Made by a program: the position numbers and the translations under genes | Part shown: positions 14,694-22,461 of the stretch, one piece after another | How positions within the stretch are numbered: position 1 is the first letter of the stretch | How the letters are laid out: every line of letters starts with the position of its first letter | From: Pseudomonas akapageensis | Lineage (GTDB): Bacteria > Pseudomonadota > Gammaproteobacteria > Pseudomonadales > Pseudomonadaceae | Assembly (NCBI RefSeq): GCF_011355085.1 | Contig: NZ_VXCP01000043.1 | Location: forward strand, 1 to 32,038 | Direction: 5' to 3' | Length of the DNA: 32,038 nucleotides | The notes under the pieces: generated by a model | Databases searched by the model: none | What the model was told of the DNA's origin: nothing | Seen by the model: only the letters and a program-made list of their open reading frames with translations

Positions 14694-16049
14694 TTATTGA
14701 ACAGCCAGGACCGCGACCGCGCCACGGCTGCGTACCACTTTGCAGAACAACGCGCCGACCAGCATCAGGCACAGGAAAATGCCGCCAATCAGGGTGTTGA
14801 ACCAGATCATTGCCACCAGGCAGACCACCGCCAGGACCAGGGCGATGGCCGGTACCACCGGGTAGCCCGGAGCCCGGAAGCTGCGCTCGAGGTTCGGCTC
14901 GCTGCGGCGCAACTTGAACAGGCTGAGCATGCTGACAATGTACATGACGATGGCGCCGAACACCGACATGGTGATCATCGCCGCCGTCAGGCTCATGCCT
15001 TGCAGGTTGACCAGGCCGTCACTGAGGATCGCCACGATACCCACCACGCCACCGGCGATGATCGCCCGGTGCGGGGTCTGGAAACGCGACAGCTTGGCCA
15101 GGCTGGCCGGCAGGAAACCGGCACGGGCCAGGGCGAAGAATTGCCGCGAGTAGCCAAGGATGATGCCGTGGAAACTGGCAACCAGACCGAACAGGCCGAT
15201 CCACACCAGCATGTGCATCCAGTTCGAGTTGTTGCCAACCACCGCCTTCATCGCCTGTGGCAGCGGATCGTTGATGTTGGCCAGGGTACGCCAGTCGCCC
15301 ACGCCACCGGCAAGGATCATCACGCCGACAGCCAACACCACCAGGGTCAGAATGCCCGCTACGTAGGCACGCGGGATGGTGCGCTTGGGGTCCTTCGCCT
15401 CTTCGGCGGCCATGGCCGCACCTTCGATGGCGAGGAAGAACCAGATGGCGAACGGAATCGCCGCGAACATGCCGCTGATGGCCGGCAGGCCGAAGCTATC
15501 GGAACCGGCCCAGCCGCCCAGCACGAAGTTGCTGAAGCTGAAACCTGGCGCCACGACGCCCATGAACACCAGCAGCTCGGCCACCGCCAGCACCGTGACC
15601 ACCAGCTCGAAGGTCGCGGCGATACTGACGCCGAGGATGTTCAGGGTCATGAACACGATATAGGCACCGATCGCCGCCCATTTCGGGTCCAGGCTCGGGT
15701 ACTGCACATTCAGGTAGGCGCCGATGGCCATGGCAATGGCCGGCGGTGCGAAGACGAATTCGATCAGCGTTGCCAGACCTGCGATCATCCCGCCGCTGAC
15801 ACCGAAGGCGCGCAAGCTGTAAGCAAAGGGACCACCGGCATTGGGGATGGCGGTGGTGAGTTCGGTGAAGCTGAAGATGAAGCAGGTGTACATCACCGCC
15901 ACCATCAGTGTGGTGACGAGAAAGCCCAGGGTACCAGCAGTGCCCCAGCCATAACTCCAGCCGAAGTATTCGCCGGAAATCACCAGCCCGACGGCCAGGC
16001 CCCACAAATGCAGGGTGCCCAATGTTGGTTTTAGTTGTGATGCAGTCAT
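14694..16049 (-). CDS. eat: Ethanolamine permease (APC family)
   Basis: Inner-membrane importer of ethanolamine, first gene of the catabolic operon. The 451-residue product has about 12 hydrophobic segments and the APC-type helix 1 GLAVGLVISGEYFGWSYGWG, which is the form seen in ethanolamine permeases; the IEGAAMAAEEAKDP segment after helix 6 is also characteristic. The ATG at 16049 is preferred over the longer frame to 16190 because GGAG lies about nine bases before it and the first membrane helix then follows at the normal distance. The 415-bp upstream gap separates it from the divergent AraC-type gene, which probably controls it. Confidence 0.92.
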   Translation of the reverse strand: MTASQLKPTLGTLHLWGLAVGLVISGEYFGWSYGWGTAGTLGFLVTTLMVAVMYTCFIFSFTELTTAIPNAGGPFAYSLRAFGVSGGMIAGLATLIEFVFAPPAIAMAIGAYLNVQYPSLDPKWAAIGAYIVFMTLNILGVSIAATFELVVTVLAVAELLVFMGVVAPGFSFSNFVLGGWAGSDSFGLPAISGMFAAIPFAIWFFLAIEGAAMAAEEAKDPKRTIPRAYVAGILTLVVLAVGVMILAGGVGDWRTLANINDPLPQAMKAVVGNNSNWMHMLVWIGLFGLVASFHGIILGYSRQFFALARAGFLPASLAKLSRFQTPHRAIIAGGVVGIVAILSDGLVNLQGMSLTAAMITMSVFGAIVMYIVSMLSLFKLRRSEPNLERSFRAPGYPVVPAIALVLAVVCLVAMIWFNTLIGGIFLCLMLVGALFCKVVRSRGAVAVLAVQ

Positions 16050-16464
16050 GTTCGTACACTCCGCAAGGTAAGCGACGGTATTTGCCTGGGGTCGAGAATA
16101 ATCACTGGCATGCCGCCAAGGCTTGACCGGAGAAAGTGCGATGGGTCGTGCAAGGTCAAGTTTTTTGCGGGATTGAATTCGATGCGACAACCCGGCGCAC
16201 GAATAGCTGGCCGCGCATCAAATCGGGTCACAGATGCCACCGATCGACTCACGTTGACCCGTGCGTTCGCTGCGTCATGAGTTCATGGGTAGCACATCAT
16301 GCTGCGCGCGCGGCGGTGCCAGGGCATGCAGCGAACACTTGAAAACCGCGACCAACGCTGAGCTGCACTCATGGCAGAGCCCCTTCTAAGCAGACAAAAA
16401 GGTGACAAGGTATGACATTTGCTTGAAGTTTTTTCATGCTCACAAGGACGGCCCTTCACTTGCC
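16050..16464. promoter_or_regulatory. Divergent eat / araC-type intergenic region
   Basis: This 415-bp gap must hold the promoters of both the eat-eutBC operon (leftwards) and the AraC-type regulator (rightwards). I see no convincing sigma-70 or sigma-54 box: the best GG-N10-GC match on the minus strand (CGGTCAAGCCTTGGC, near 16115) departs from the TGGCAC-N5-TTGC consensus. No gene, RNA or mobile element is apparent. The assignment as a regulatory region rests on position only. Confidence 0.5.
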
Positions 16465-17520
16465 ATGAACCAGACCCTGCTTTCGCCCTCACCGTTGAAC
16501 GCGCCAGGCACCAGCAATCGTGGTGTCCTGTCGGCGGCTGCCAACGGCCTGGACGGCTTCATCGTCCAGCATGGCGGTGACCTGGACCGCGTCTTCGGTC
16601 GCTCGGGCATCGACCCGGAGCAACTGTTGCATCCGACGCTCAGCCTGCCGCTGACCAACTACTGCAGGGTGCTGGAAGAAGCGGCCCGGCAAACCGACTG
16701 CGATAACTTCGGCCTGCGCTATGGCCAGCAGTTCCAGCCCCAGGCCCTGGGTTTGCTGGGTTACATCGGCTTGTGCTCGGCCACGCTGGAAGACGCCCTG
16801 GTCAACTTTGCCCAGGCCTTCCCCTTTCACCAGCACAGCACCCTGATCCAACTGGTGGACCAGGACGACTGTTATCGATTCGATTATCAGGTGCGCCACG
16901 GCGCCATCAACGAACGCCGTCAGGACGCCGAGCTGACCATGGGCATGGCCATCAACCTGGTGCGTCATGTGCTCGGCCCGGACTGGGCGCCCCGGCAAGT
17001 CGCCTTCGAACACGCAATACCCCAGGGCTGGCAAGAGCACCGCGAAGTGTTCCAGGCCGACGTGCGTTTCAACCAGCGCTGCAACAGCGTGCTGATTCCC
17101 AAGCAGGACCTGGTCGCCAGGGCCATGCCCGGCAGCGATCCGATGCTGCTGATGCTGGTCAAGGACGCCATCCGCCAACTGGGTGAAAGCAGCAACGAAG
17201 TCAGCCTGCTGGATCAGGCCCGGCAGGCGATCATTGCCATCCTGCACCTGGGCGAGCCGGCGCTCGATGAGGTGGCGCAAACCCTGGGAATGTCCGAATG
17301 GGCCCTGCAACGCAAACTGCGGGACTACGGCCTGAGCTTCACCCAACTGGTGGACCAGATTCGCCGGGACCTGGCCATGACCCACCTCAAGCAGCAGAAC
17401 CTCAGTGTCACCCAGCTTGCGTCAATGCTGGGCTATTCCGAGACCAGCGCGTTTTCCCGGGCATTCAAGCGCTGGTTCGGGCTCAGCCCGAAGCAGTGGC
17501 GCAGTGCAGACGATGCCTGA
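16465..17520 (+). CDS. AraC-family regulator, likely activator of the eut operon
   Basis: 351-residue transcription factor. The N-terminal two thirds resemble the Arabinose_bd-type domain of AraC regulators (GGDLDRVFGRSGIDPEQL, LPLTNYCRVLEEAARQTDC, FGLRYGQQFQPQALGLLGYIGL). The C-terminal ~95 residues carry two helix-turn-helix units (LDEVAQTLGMSEWALQRKLRDYGLSF; SVTQLASMLGYSETSAFSRAFKRWFGLSPKQW). The ATG at 16465 is chosen; an AAGGACGG lies rather far upstream (16444-16451), so the ribosome site is weak, and a GTG at 16402 is an alternative. It diverges from eat, and no other target is adjacent, so sensing ethanolamine or a product is the natural inference. It has the HTH order of OruR/ArgR-like rather than enterobacterial EutR proteins as far as can be judged by eye. 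Confidence 0.88.
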   Translation: MNQTLLSPSPLNAPGTSNRGVLSAAANGLDGFIVQHGGDLDRVFGRSGIDPEQLLHPTLSLPLTNYCRVLEEAARQTDCDNFGLRYGQQFQPQALGLLGYIGLCSATLEDALVNFAQAFPFHQHSTLIQLVDQDDCYRFDYQVRHGAINERRQDAELTMGMAINLVRHVLGPDWAPRQVAFEHAIPQGWQEHREVFQADVRFNQRCNSVLIPKQDLVARAMPGSDPMLLMLVKDAIRQLGESSNEVSLLDQARQAIIAILHLGEPALDEVAQTLGMSEWALQRKLRDYGLSFTQLVDQIRRDLAMTHLKQQNLSVTQLASMLGYSETSAFSRAFKRWFGLSPKQWRSADDA

Positions 17521-17540
17521 AGCGGGCTGCCCCTCGTACC

Positions 17541-17639
17541 CTCGTTCCCACGCTCCGCGTGGGAATGCCTCTCCTGACGCTCTGCGTCGCGACGCTGGAG
17601 CGTCGGACACTGCATTCCCACGCAGAGCGTGGGAACGAG
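17541..17639. repeat. ~100-bp palindromic repeat (copy D)
   Basis: It begins CTCGTTCCCACGCTCCGCGT and ends GCAGAGCGTGGGAACGAG. Its reverse complement aligns with copy C (12343-12442) almost throughout. It lies between the convergent araC-type and maoC-type genes, where it could end both transcripts. Confidence 0.88.
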
Positions 17640-17653
17640 TAACGCCGCATCAA

Positions 17654-18112
17654 TCAAACCGGCCTTCTGAACACCAGCAGCTTCCCCGTCGCGCGCTGTA
17701 CCACCTTGCCATCCTGCTTGCGCGTTTCCATCAGCATGGTCACGACGCCCCGGTCCGGCCTGGAGCTGGAAGGCTCGATGGCCTGAACGGTACTGGTGAC
17801 CTGCAACACATCATCCGGATAACACGGGCTCGGCCAGCTCAATTGAATGTCGAGGCCAATGATCCCGCTCGCCAGTGGCACGCTGGCCACGAGCTGCTTC
17901 ATCGTCAGTGCCGCCGTGTGCCAACCACTGGCCGCCAGCTTGCCAAACACACTCTCTTCAGCCCGTTCCGAGTCGAGATGGAAGGGTTGTGGGTCGTAAT
18001 CCTGAGCAAAGGCCAGCATGGCCGCTGGCTCGACATGAACGCTGTCGCTTTGAAACACTTGACCAAGGCTCAGGTCATCTAGGTACAGTTTTTCCTGGGG
18101 AGAAGCGGTCAT
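17654..18112 (-). CDS. MaoC-like (R)-specific enoyl-acyl hydratase family protein
   Basis: 152-residue single hot-dog protein. The hydratase motif is present: FAQDYDPQPFHLDSERA with Asp40 and His45 in D-x-x-P-x-H spacing, followed by ASGWHTAAL. The family hydrates or dehydrates acyl-CoA thioesters, often in beta-oxidation or PHA precursor supply; the exact substrate is unknown. GAGGA lies eight bases before the ATG at 18112. It sits 76 bp downstream of the ftrA-type regulator on the same strand, in an AT-rich gap (18113-18188) containing TCATTACATGATGAATGA, so it may have its own promoter. Confidence 0.87.
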   Translation of the reverse strand: MTASPQEKLYLDDLSLGQVFQSDSVHVEPAAMLAFAQDYDPQPFHLDSERAEESVFGKLAASGWHTAALTMKQLVASVPLASGIIGLDIQLSWPSPCYPDDVLQVTSTVQAIEPSSSRPDRGVVTMLMETRKQDGKVVQRATGKLLVFRRPV

Positions 18113-18188
18113 GGTGCAGTCCTCTGTGGGGCCACTAACGTTGACAAATCATTACATGATGAATGACATTCAAAATAATATTACGACC

Positions 18189-19175
18189 TTAATATTTCTT
18201 CGTAAAGCCCCCACTCTCTTCAGCGCCGAAACGTTCGCGGTAGAACCTGGGTGCCAGGCCCACGACCCGGCGAAACGCAACACGGAAACTTTCAACGGAG
18301 GCGAAGCCACAACGCTCGGCGATCAGTTCGCTGTTCAGGCTGGTGGTTTCCAGAAGTTCTCGTGCCCGGGCCATGCGGGTGTGCAGCAACCAGGCTTTGG
18401 GGGTCATGCCGGTTGCATCGCTGAAGCGACGCAGAAAGGTTCTCTCGCTCATCAGCGCCCGGGCGGCCAGTTGCCTGACTGACAATGCCTCCCCGGCGTG
18501 TTGGCGTGCCCACTCCAGCACGGACGACAAGTCATCGCGAGGGGCCTGGGCAACCGGCGCAGGGATGAACTGAGCCTGCCCTCCCGAGCGCTGCGGGGCC
18601 ATCACCAGACGCCTGGCAACGGTATTGGCGACATGGGTGCCGAAGTCGCGGCCGACCAGATGCAGGCAGGCATCGATGCCTGCGGCGCTGCCGGCCGAGG
18701 TGATCAATTGACCACTGTCCACGTAGAGCACATCCGGGTCCACCTCGATGGCTGGAAAGCGCGCCTTCAATTCGTCGGTGTAGCGCCAATGGGTCGTGGC
18801 ACGCTTGCCGTCCAGCAGGCCCGTGGCGGCGAGCACGAAAACGCCGGAACAGATGGACAGCAACCGCGCCCCGCGCCCATGCGCCGCCCGCAATGCCTGC
18901 AGCAGCGGCTCCGGCGGTGGTTCGTCCCGGTTTCTCCAGCCCGGAACAATGATGGTGCGCGCCTCGGCCAGGGCCTCGAGGCCCGAATCGGCGGTCACCT
19001 GAATGCCCCCCAGGGCGCGCATCGGTCCCTCGTCCACGGCAACGATGCAGTGGCGATACCAGGCAAAGTCGAACTCCGGACGCGGCAGGCCGAATATCTC
19101 CACAGAGATGCCAAATTCGAAGGTGCACAAGCCGTCGTAGGCCAGCACGGCCACCAGACCCGGGTCGTTATGCAT
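18189..19175 (-). CDS. ftrA: DJ-1/PfpI-AraC fusion regulator (FtrA type)
   Basis: 328-residue GlxA-family regulator. The N-terminal half is a DJ-1/PfpI glutamine-amidotransferase-like domain (VAVLAYDGLCTFEFGISVEIFG; nucleophile-elbow cysteine C109 in SICSGVFVLAATGLLDGK; ATTHW). The C-terminal ~100 residues hold the two AraC helix-turn-helix units (SVRQLAARALMSERTFLRRFSDATG; IAERCGFASVESFRVAFRRVVGLAPRFYR). Such proteins usually bind a small ligand and do not catalyse. ATG 19175 is chosen over an upstream GTG because homologues begin just before LVAVLAYDG. It diverges from a rhodanese gene across a gap with a 9-bp inverted repeat, a pairing common for FtrA. The symbol rests on recognition of this pairing and domain order. 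Confidence 0.85.
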   Translation of the reverse strand: MHNDPGLVAVLAYDGLCTFEFGISVEIFGLPRPEFDFAWYRHCIVAVDEGPMRALGGIQVTADSGLEALAEARTIIVPGWRNRDEPPPEPLLQALRAAHGRGARLLSICSGVFVLAATGLLDGKRATTHWRYTDELKARFPAIEVDPDVLYVDSGQLITSAGSAAGIDACLHLVGRDFGTHVANTVARRLVMAPQRSGGQAQFIPAPVAQAPRDDLSSVLEWARQHAGEALSVRQLAARALMSERTFLRRFSDATGMTPKAWLLHTRMARARELLETTSLNSELIAERCGFASVESFRVAFRRVVGLAPRFYRERFGAEESGGFTKKY

Positions 19176-19207
19176 TGGCGGAAAATTACCAGTTGATGTC
19201 GAGTACG

Positions 19208-19242
19208 CCACTGTAGCGCCATCCGCGCATTAACTACAGTGG
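19208..19242. promoter_or_regulatory. Inverted repeat between ftrA and rhodanese genes (candidate operator)
   Basis: CCACTGTAG (19208-19216) and its exact complement CTACAGTGG (19234-19242) are separated by 17 bases, with the half-site centres 26 bp apart. They lie in the 95-bp gap between the divergent regulator and the rhodanese gene. A dimeric AraC-type regulator could bind both halves. Confidence 0.5.
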
Positions 19243-19270
19243 TGCCACCTCCAACGACCGAGCGATCACC

Positions 19271-19711
19271 ATGCCCAGCCTTGTCAGTGAAACTCCCGCC
19301 GCCACGCCTTCGGCTGCGCTGATGCACTTCAGCAACCGTCTGGCCTTTGAAACCGACTGCTCCGACGTTCATCACAGCCAGAAGGCCGGCGCAGTCGATT
19401 ACGTCCTCGTGGATGTGCGCGGGCATGAAGCGTTCAGCGCTGGCCACGTGCCGGGCGCGATCAACATTTCTGTGCGCACGATGACGCGCGAACGCATGGC
19501 CGACTTTCCCGCTGACACCCTGTTCGTGGTGTATTGCGCAGGTCCTCATTGCAATGGCGTGCATCGCGCCGCGATCCGCCTGGCCAGTCTGGGCTATGCC
19601 GTGAAGGAAATGATCGGGGGCGTCACCGGCTGGCTCGACGAGGGCCTGTCCCTGATGGGCGGCAATGCGCCGCTGAATGCATCCGGCCAGGGCATTGCCT
19701 GCGCCTGCTAG
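19271..19711 (+). CDS. Rhodanese-like sulfurtransferase
   Basis: 146-residue single-domain rhodanese. The N-terminal CH2A-like block reads YVLVDVRGHEAFSAGHVPGAINI, and the active-site loop reads YCAGPHCNGVHRAA, with the likely persulfide cysteine at C89 and a second cysteine at C93. The C-terminal end is GGVTGWLDEG, then an unusual CAC tail. It could transfer sulfane sulfur or sense sulfur stress. It is divergent from the FtrA-type regulator, which probably controls it, and its stop codon overlaps the stop of the next, convergent regulator (CTAG at 19708-19711). It is separated from the TauE-like transporter by three genes, so a shared sulfur role is only suggestive. Confidence 0.9.
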   Translation: MPSLVSETPAATPSAALMHFSNRLAFETDCSDVHHSQKAGAVDYVLVDVRGHEAFSAGHVPGAINISVRTMTRERMADFPADTLFVVYCAGPHCNGVHRAAIRLASLGYAVKEMIGGVTGWLDEGLSLMGGNAPLNASGQGIACAC

Positions 19712-20658
19712 GCCCCGACAGCGCGCGCATCACGGCGCACTGCCAGCGGCGTCACGCCGAAGCCACGCATGAACGCCTCACGCAAATGACGGCGGTCGCG
19801 AAAGCCGGTTTCCCGGGCGACCGTCTCCAGGGGGTGGCGACTCTGTTCGATCATCAACCGGGCCACCTCCAGGCGCAGGCCTTCGATGGCCTTGGCCGGG
19901 GACTGGCCGGTCTCTGCCGTGAACACCCGGGTGAACTGGCGCGGACTCAAATGCACGGTCTCGGCCAGCTCCTCGACGTTCAGCGGCCGCGCAAGGTTGC
20001 GTCGCACATACTCCAGGGCGCTCTGAACCCGATCCGACTTGGGTGCCAGCGCCAGCAGTTCGGAATGCTGGGACTGGCCGCCCGAACGCCGTTGGTGCAT
20101 GACCAGCCTGTGCGCCACGGAACGCGCAATATCGACGCCCAGGTCCTTTTCCAGCATGCCCAGGGCCAGGTCCAGGCCCGCCGTCATGCCGGCAGACGTC
20201 CAGATCGGGCCGTCGATGATGTAGATGCGGTCGTCCTCCACCCGGATGTCCGGATACAGCCTTTGCAACGCCTGGGCATAGGCCCAATGGGTGGTCGCCC
20301 GACGGTCGGCCAGCAGCCCCGCCTCGGCCAGGACAAAACCGCCGGTGCAGATACCGGCGATGCGACGTGCCTGGACAGCAGCCCGTTTTGCGAAGGCCAG
20401 CACCTCAGGCGCAGCCGGCACCTGCAGTGGATTATTCACCCCAGTGAAAATCCAGGTTTGCGCAAGACCCGGCGTATCCAGCGCACGCGTCTCCATCAGC
20501 ATCCCCAGGGACGAGCGCACCGTCCCACCGGCCGCCGAAAAATTCTCGATCGCATAAAAGGGCTCACCCACCACCAGATTGGCGAACTCGAAAACTGTCT
20601 GGGATGCCAATGACATCACCTGGAACCCGTCTGCCACGACAAAGCCGATGCGGTGCAT
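19708..20658 (-). CDS. DJ-1/PfpI-AraC fusion regulator (GlxA family), second copy
   Basis: 316-residue GlxA-family regulator with the same architecture as the neighbouring FtrA-type protein but clearly diverged. DJ-1-like domain: IGFVVADGFQVMSLASQTVFEFA, cysteine C104 in GICTGGFVLAEAGLL, ATTHW, TSAGMTAGLDLAL. The AraC helix-turn-helix pair is at the C-terminus (NVEELAETVHLSPRQFTRVFTAETG; VARETGFRDRRHLREAFMRGFGVTP). The start ATG 20658 has AGGGGGG seven bases upstream; the frame to 20706 is not needed. It diverges from two SDR genes across a 110-bp gap containing paired GTC-N6-GAC sites. Likely role: ligand-responsive control of the SDR operon and itself. Confidence 0.87.
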   Translation of the reverse strand: MHRIGFVVADGFQVMSLASQTVFEFANLVVGEPFYAIENFSAAGGTVRSSLGMLMETRALDTPGLAQTWIFTGVNNPLQVPAAPEVLAFAKRAAVQARRIAGICTGGFVLAEAGLLADRRATTHWAYAQALQRLYPDIRVEDDRIYIIDGPIWTSAGMTAGLDLALGMLEKDLGVDIARSVAHRLVMHQRRSGGQSQHSELLALAPKSDRVQSALEYVRRNLARPLNVEELAETVHLSPRQFTRVFTAETGQSPAKAIEGLRLEVARLMIEQSRHPLETVARETGFRDRRHLREAFMRGFGVTPLAVRRDARAVGA

Positions 20659-20679
20659 GCTGCCCCCCTTTTTTTGGAT

Positions 20680-20713
20680 GTCCTGAAAGACCACCATAAA
20701 CGTCATTTAAGAC
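20680..20713. promoter_or_regulatory. Paired GTC-N6-GAC sites between glxA-type gene and SDR operon
   Basis: GTCCTGAAAGAC (20680-20691) and GTCATTTAAGAC (20702-20713) share GTC-N6-GAC and start 22 bp apart, two helical turns. They lie in the 110-bp divergent gap. Such direct repeats on one DNA face are a typical arrangement for AraC-family dimers. Confidence 0.55.
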
Positions 20714-20768
20714 ATCGTCAAAGCGCTGCAAGATCTCTCCATCGCAACCCGAAACCTGGAGAACCCTC

Positions 20769-21560
20769 ATGACGCATCAAGGCACAGCCCTCATCACTGG
20801 CGCATCCTCCGGCATTGGCGCCATCTACGCCGAACGTCTCGCCCGCCGTGGCTACGACCTGATCCTGGTGGCGCGCAACCGCGACCGCCTCAACGACCTG
20901 GCCCAACGCATCACCAGCGAAAGCGGACGCCTGGTGGAAGTATTCGACGCCGACCTCAACGATCGTGCCTCGCTGGCCAGGGTCGAGAACAAGCTCAAGG
21001 AGGACGCCAGCATCACCTTGCTGGTCAACAACGCAGGCATCGGCACCCATACAGCGCTGCTCGACAGCGATGTCGAACGGATGACGCGGATGATCGAACT
21101 GAACGTCACCGCCCTTACCCGCCTGACCTATGCCGCAGTACCGGGCTTCGTTGCCCGAGGTCGCGGCGCAATCATCAACATCTCGTCGGTCGTCAGCATC
21201 GCCCCGGAAAAACTCAACGGCGTCTATGGCGCCAGCAAGGCCTTCGTCACCGCCTTCAGCCAATCGCTGCACCGTGAACTCGCCGATAAAGGCATACGCG
21301 TCCAGGCCGTGCTGCCCGGCGCCACCGCTACCGACTTCTGGGCCATCGGCGGCCTGCCGATTGAACATCTGGACCCTGCCATCGTGATGTCTGCCGATGA
21401 TCTGGTCGACGCGGCACTGATCGACTTCGATCGCGGCGAACTGATCTCCATTCCATCGCTGCACGCACTGGACGTCTGGCAAACCTACGAAAACGCTCGC
21501 CAGACCCTGTCGACACAGCTGTCGAGCAACGTGCCTGCCGCGCGCTATGGCAGCCACTGA
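20769..21560 (+). CDS. Short-chain dehydrogenase/reductase 1
   Basis: 263-residue classical SDR with a Rossmann fold that uses NAD(P)H. Motifs: TGASSGIG at 10-17, NNAG at 87-90, catalytic Ser at 139-140 (INISS), Tyr153 and Lys157 in VYGASKAF. Arg residues after strand 2 (VARNRDR) suggest NADP(H) preference. GGAG lies just before the ATG at 20769. First gene of a two-SDR operon divergent from the GlxA-type regulator; the pair (22 bp apart) may act on successive or alternative carbonyl/alcohol substrates. The substrate cannot be told. Confidence 0.92.
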   Translation: MTHQGTALITGASSGIGAIYAERLARRGYDLILVARNRDRLNDLAQRITSESGRLVEVFDADLNDRASLARVENKLKEDASITLLVNNAGIGTHTALLDSDVERMTRMIELNVTALTRLTYAAVPGFVARGRGAIINISSVVSIAPEKLNGVYGASKAFVTAFSQSLHRELADKGIRVQAVLPGATATDFWAIGGLPIEHLDPAIVMSADDLVDAALIDFDRGELISIPSLHALDVWQTYENARQTLSTQLSSNVPAARYGSH

Positions 21561-21582
21561 ACCCTGACCTGGAGTACTCGTC

Positions 21583-22347
21583 ATGAAACTCACCCACAAC
21601 ACCGTTTTCATCACCGGCGGCACTTCAGGCATCGGTCGCGCACTGGCCGAGGCATTCCACCGGCGCGGCAACCAGGTGATCATCGCCGGCCGGCGCCAGG
21701 CCCTGCTCGAGGAGATCGCTCGCGCCAATCCGGGCATGGACACCGTCGAACTGGACATCACCGATCCGGCGCAGATCAAGGCCGTTGCCCAACACGTGAT
21801 CAAGCGTCACCCGGATCTCAATGTAGTGATCAACAACGCCGGGATCATGCCGTTCGACAACGCCGCATCGGGTGAACTGGACGATGCCCAGGCCACCCAC
21901 CTGCTGGCAACCAACGTGCTTGGGCCCGTGCGCATCAGTGCAGCCTTCGTCGAGCACCTCAAGACCCGGCCCGAGGCCTGGATCATCAACAACAGCTCGG
22001 TGCTCGCCTTCATCCCCCTGGCGGTCACCGCGCTGTACTCGGCGACCAAGGCGGCGATCCACTCCTATACCCTCTCGCAACGTTTCATGCTGCGCGAAAC
22101 AACCGTGAAAGTACTGGAGATCTCCCCGCCCTGGGTCGACACCGACCTCATCCACAAAAGCGGCGACCCGCGCGCCATGCCGCTGGATGAGTTCATCGGC
22201 GAAACCATGGAAAAGCTGCAAGGCGACAGCGATGAAATCATTGTCGACCGCATCAACCCACTTCGCTCCAACCCCGGGCCCAACGAGTACGCATTGATCG
22301 CGCAATTCAATCAATCGGTCATCGACAACCCGATCCCGGTTGCCTGA
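21583..22347 (+). CDS. Short-chain dehydrogenase/reductase 2 (DltE-like)
   Basis: 254-residue SDR. TGGTSGIG at 11-18, NNAG at 84-87, Ser138/139 (INNSS), Tyr152 and Lys156 in LYSATKAA. Sequence style (FITGGTSGIGRALAEAFHRRGNQVII; DLNVVINNAGIMP) matches the COG3967 DltE group, though no dlt genes are here and the name only marks the subgroup. GGAG precedes the ATG. A hairpin (GCCCCGA/TCGGGGC) follows it. Likely co-transcribed with SDR 1 and regulated by the divergent DJ-1/AraC protein. Confidence 0.92.
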   Translation: MKLTHNTVFITGGTSGIGRALAEAFHRRGNQVIIAGRRQALLEEIARANPGMDTVELDITDPAQIKAVAQHVIKRHPDLNVVINNAGIMPFDNAASGELDDAQATHLLATNVLGPVRISAAFVEHLKTRPEAWIINNSSVLAFIPLAVTALYSATKAAIHSYTLSQRFMLRETTVKVLEISPPWVDTDLIHKSGDPRAMPLDEFIGETMEKLQGDSDEIIVDRINPLRSNPGPNEYALIAQFNQSVIDNPIPVA

Positions 22348-22353
22348 TCAACC

Positions 22354-22380
22354 GCCCCGACCGCTGCTGGCGCTCGGGGC
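22354..22380 (+). terminator. Hairpin after the SDR operon
   Basis: GCCCCGA and TCGGGGC form 7 perfect pairs around a 13-base loop, six bases past the SDR 2 stop codon. It is followed by CTTCTCT, a weak pyrimidine tract, so it may be a poor terminator or a processing hairpin between the SDR and TauE-like genes. Confidence 0.45.
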
Positions 22381-22461
22381 CTTCTCTGCTGCGGCCGGGC
22401 TCGGGTATTCTCTTCGGCAACGCGTGGGACAACCCACCCGAATCTTACCTGGGAGCCGATC

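Noticed and set aside
13268..14800. Long plus-strand frame opposite eutB/eutC
   Set aside because: Antisense shadow of eutB; the translation is His/Gln/Arg-rich and matches no family.
14511..16034. 507-residue plus-strand frame opposite eat
   Set aside because: Antisense shadow of the permease; rich in His, Asp and Gln as expected for the complement of membrane-protein codons.
16100..16125. Possible sigma-54 box upstream of eat on the minus strand
   Set aside because: GG-N10-GC spacing is met, but the -24 core CGGTCA and the -12 core departing from TTGC match the consensus poorly.
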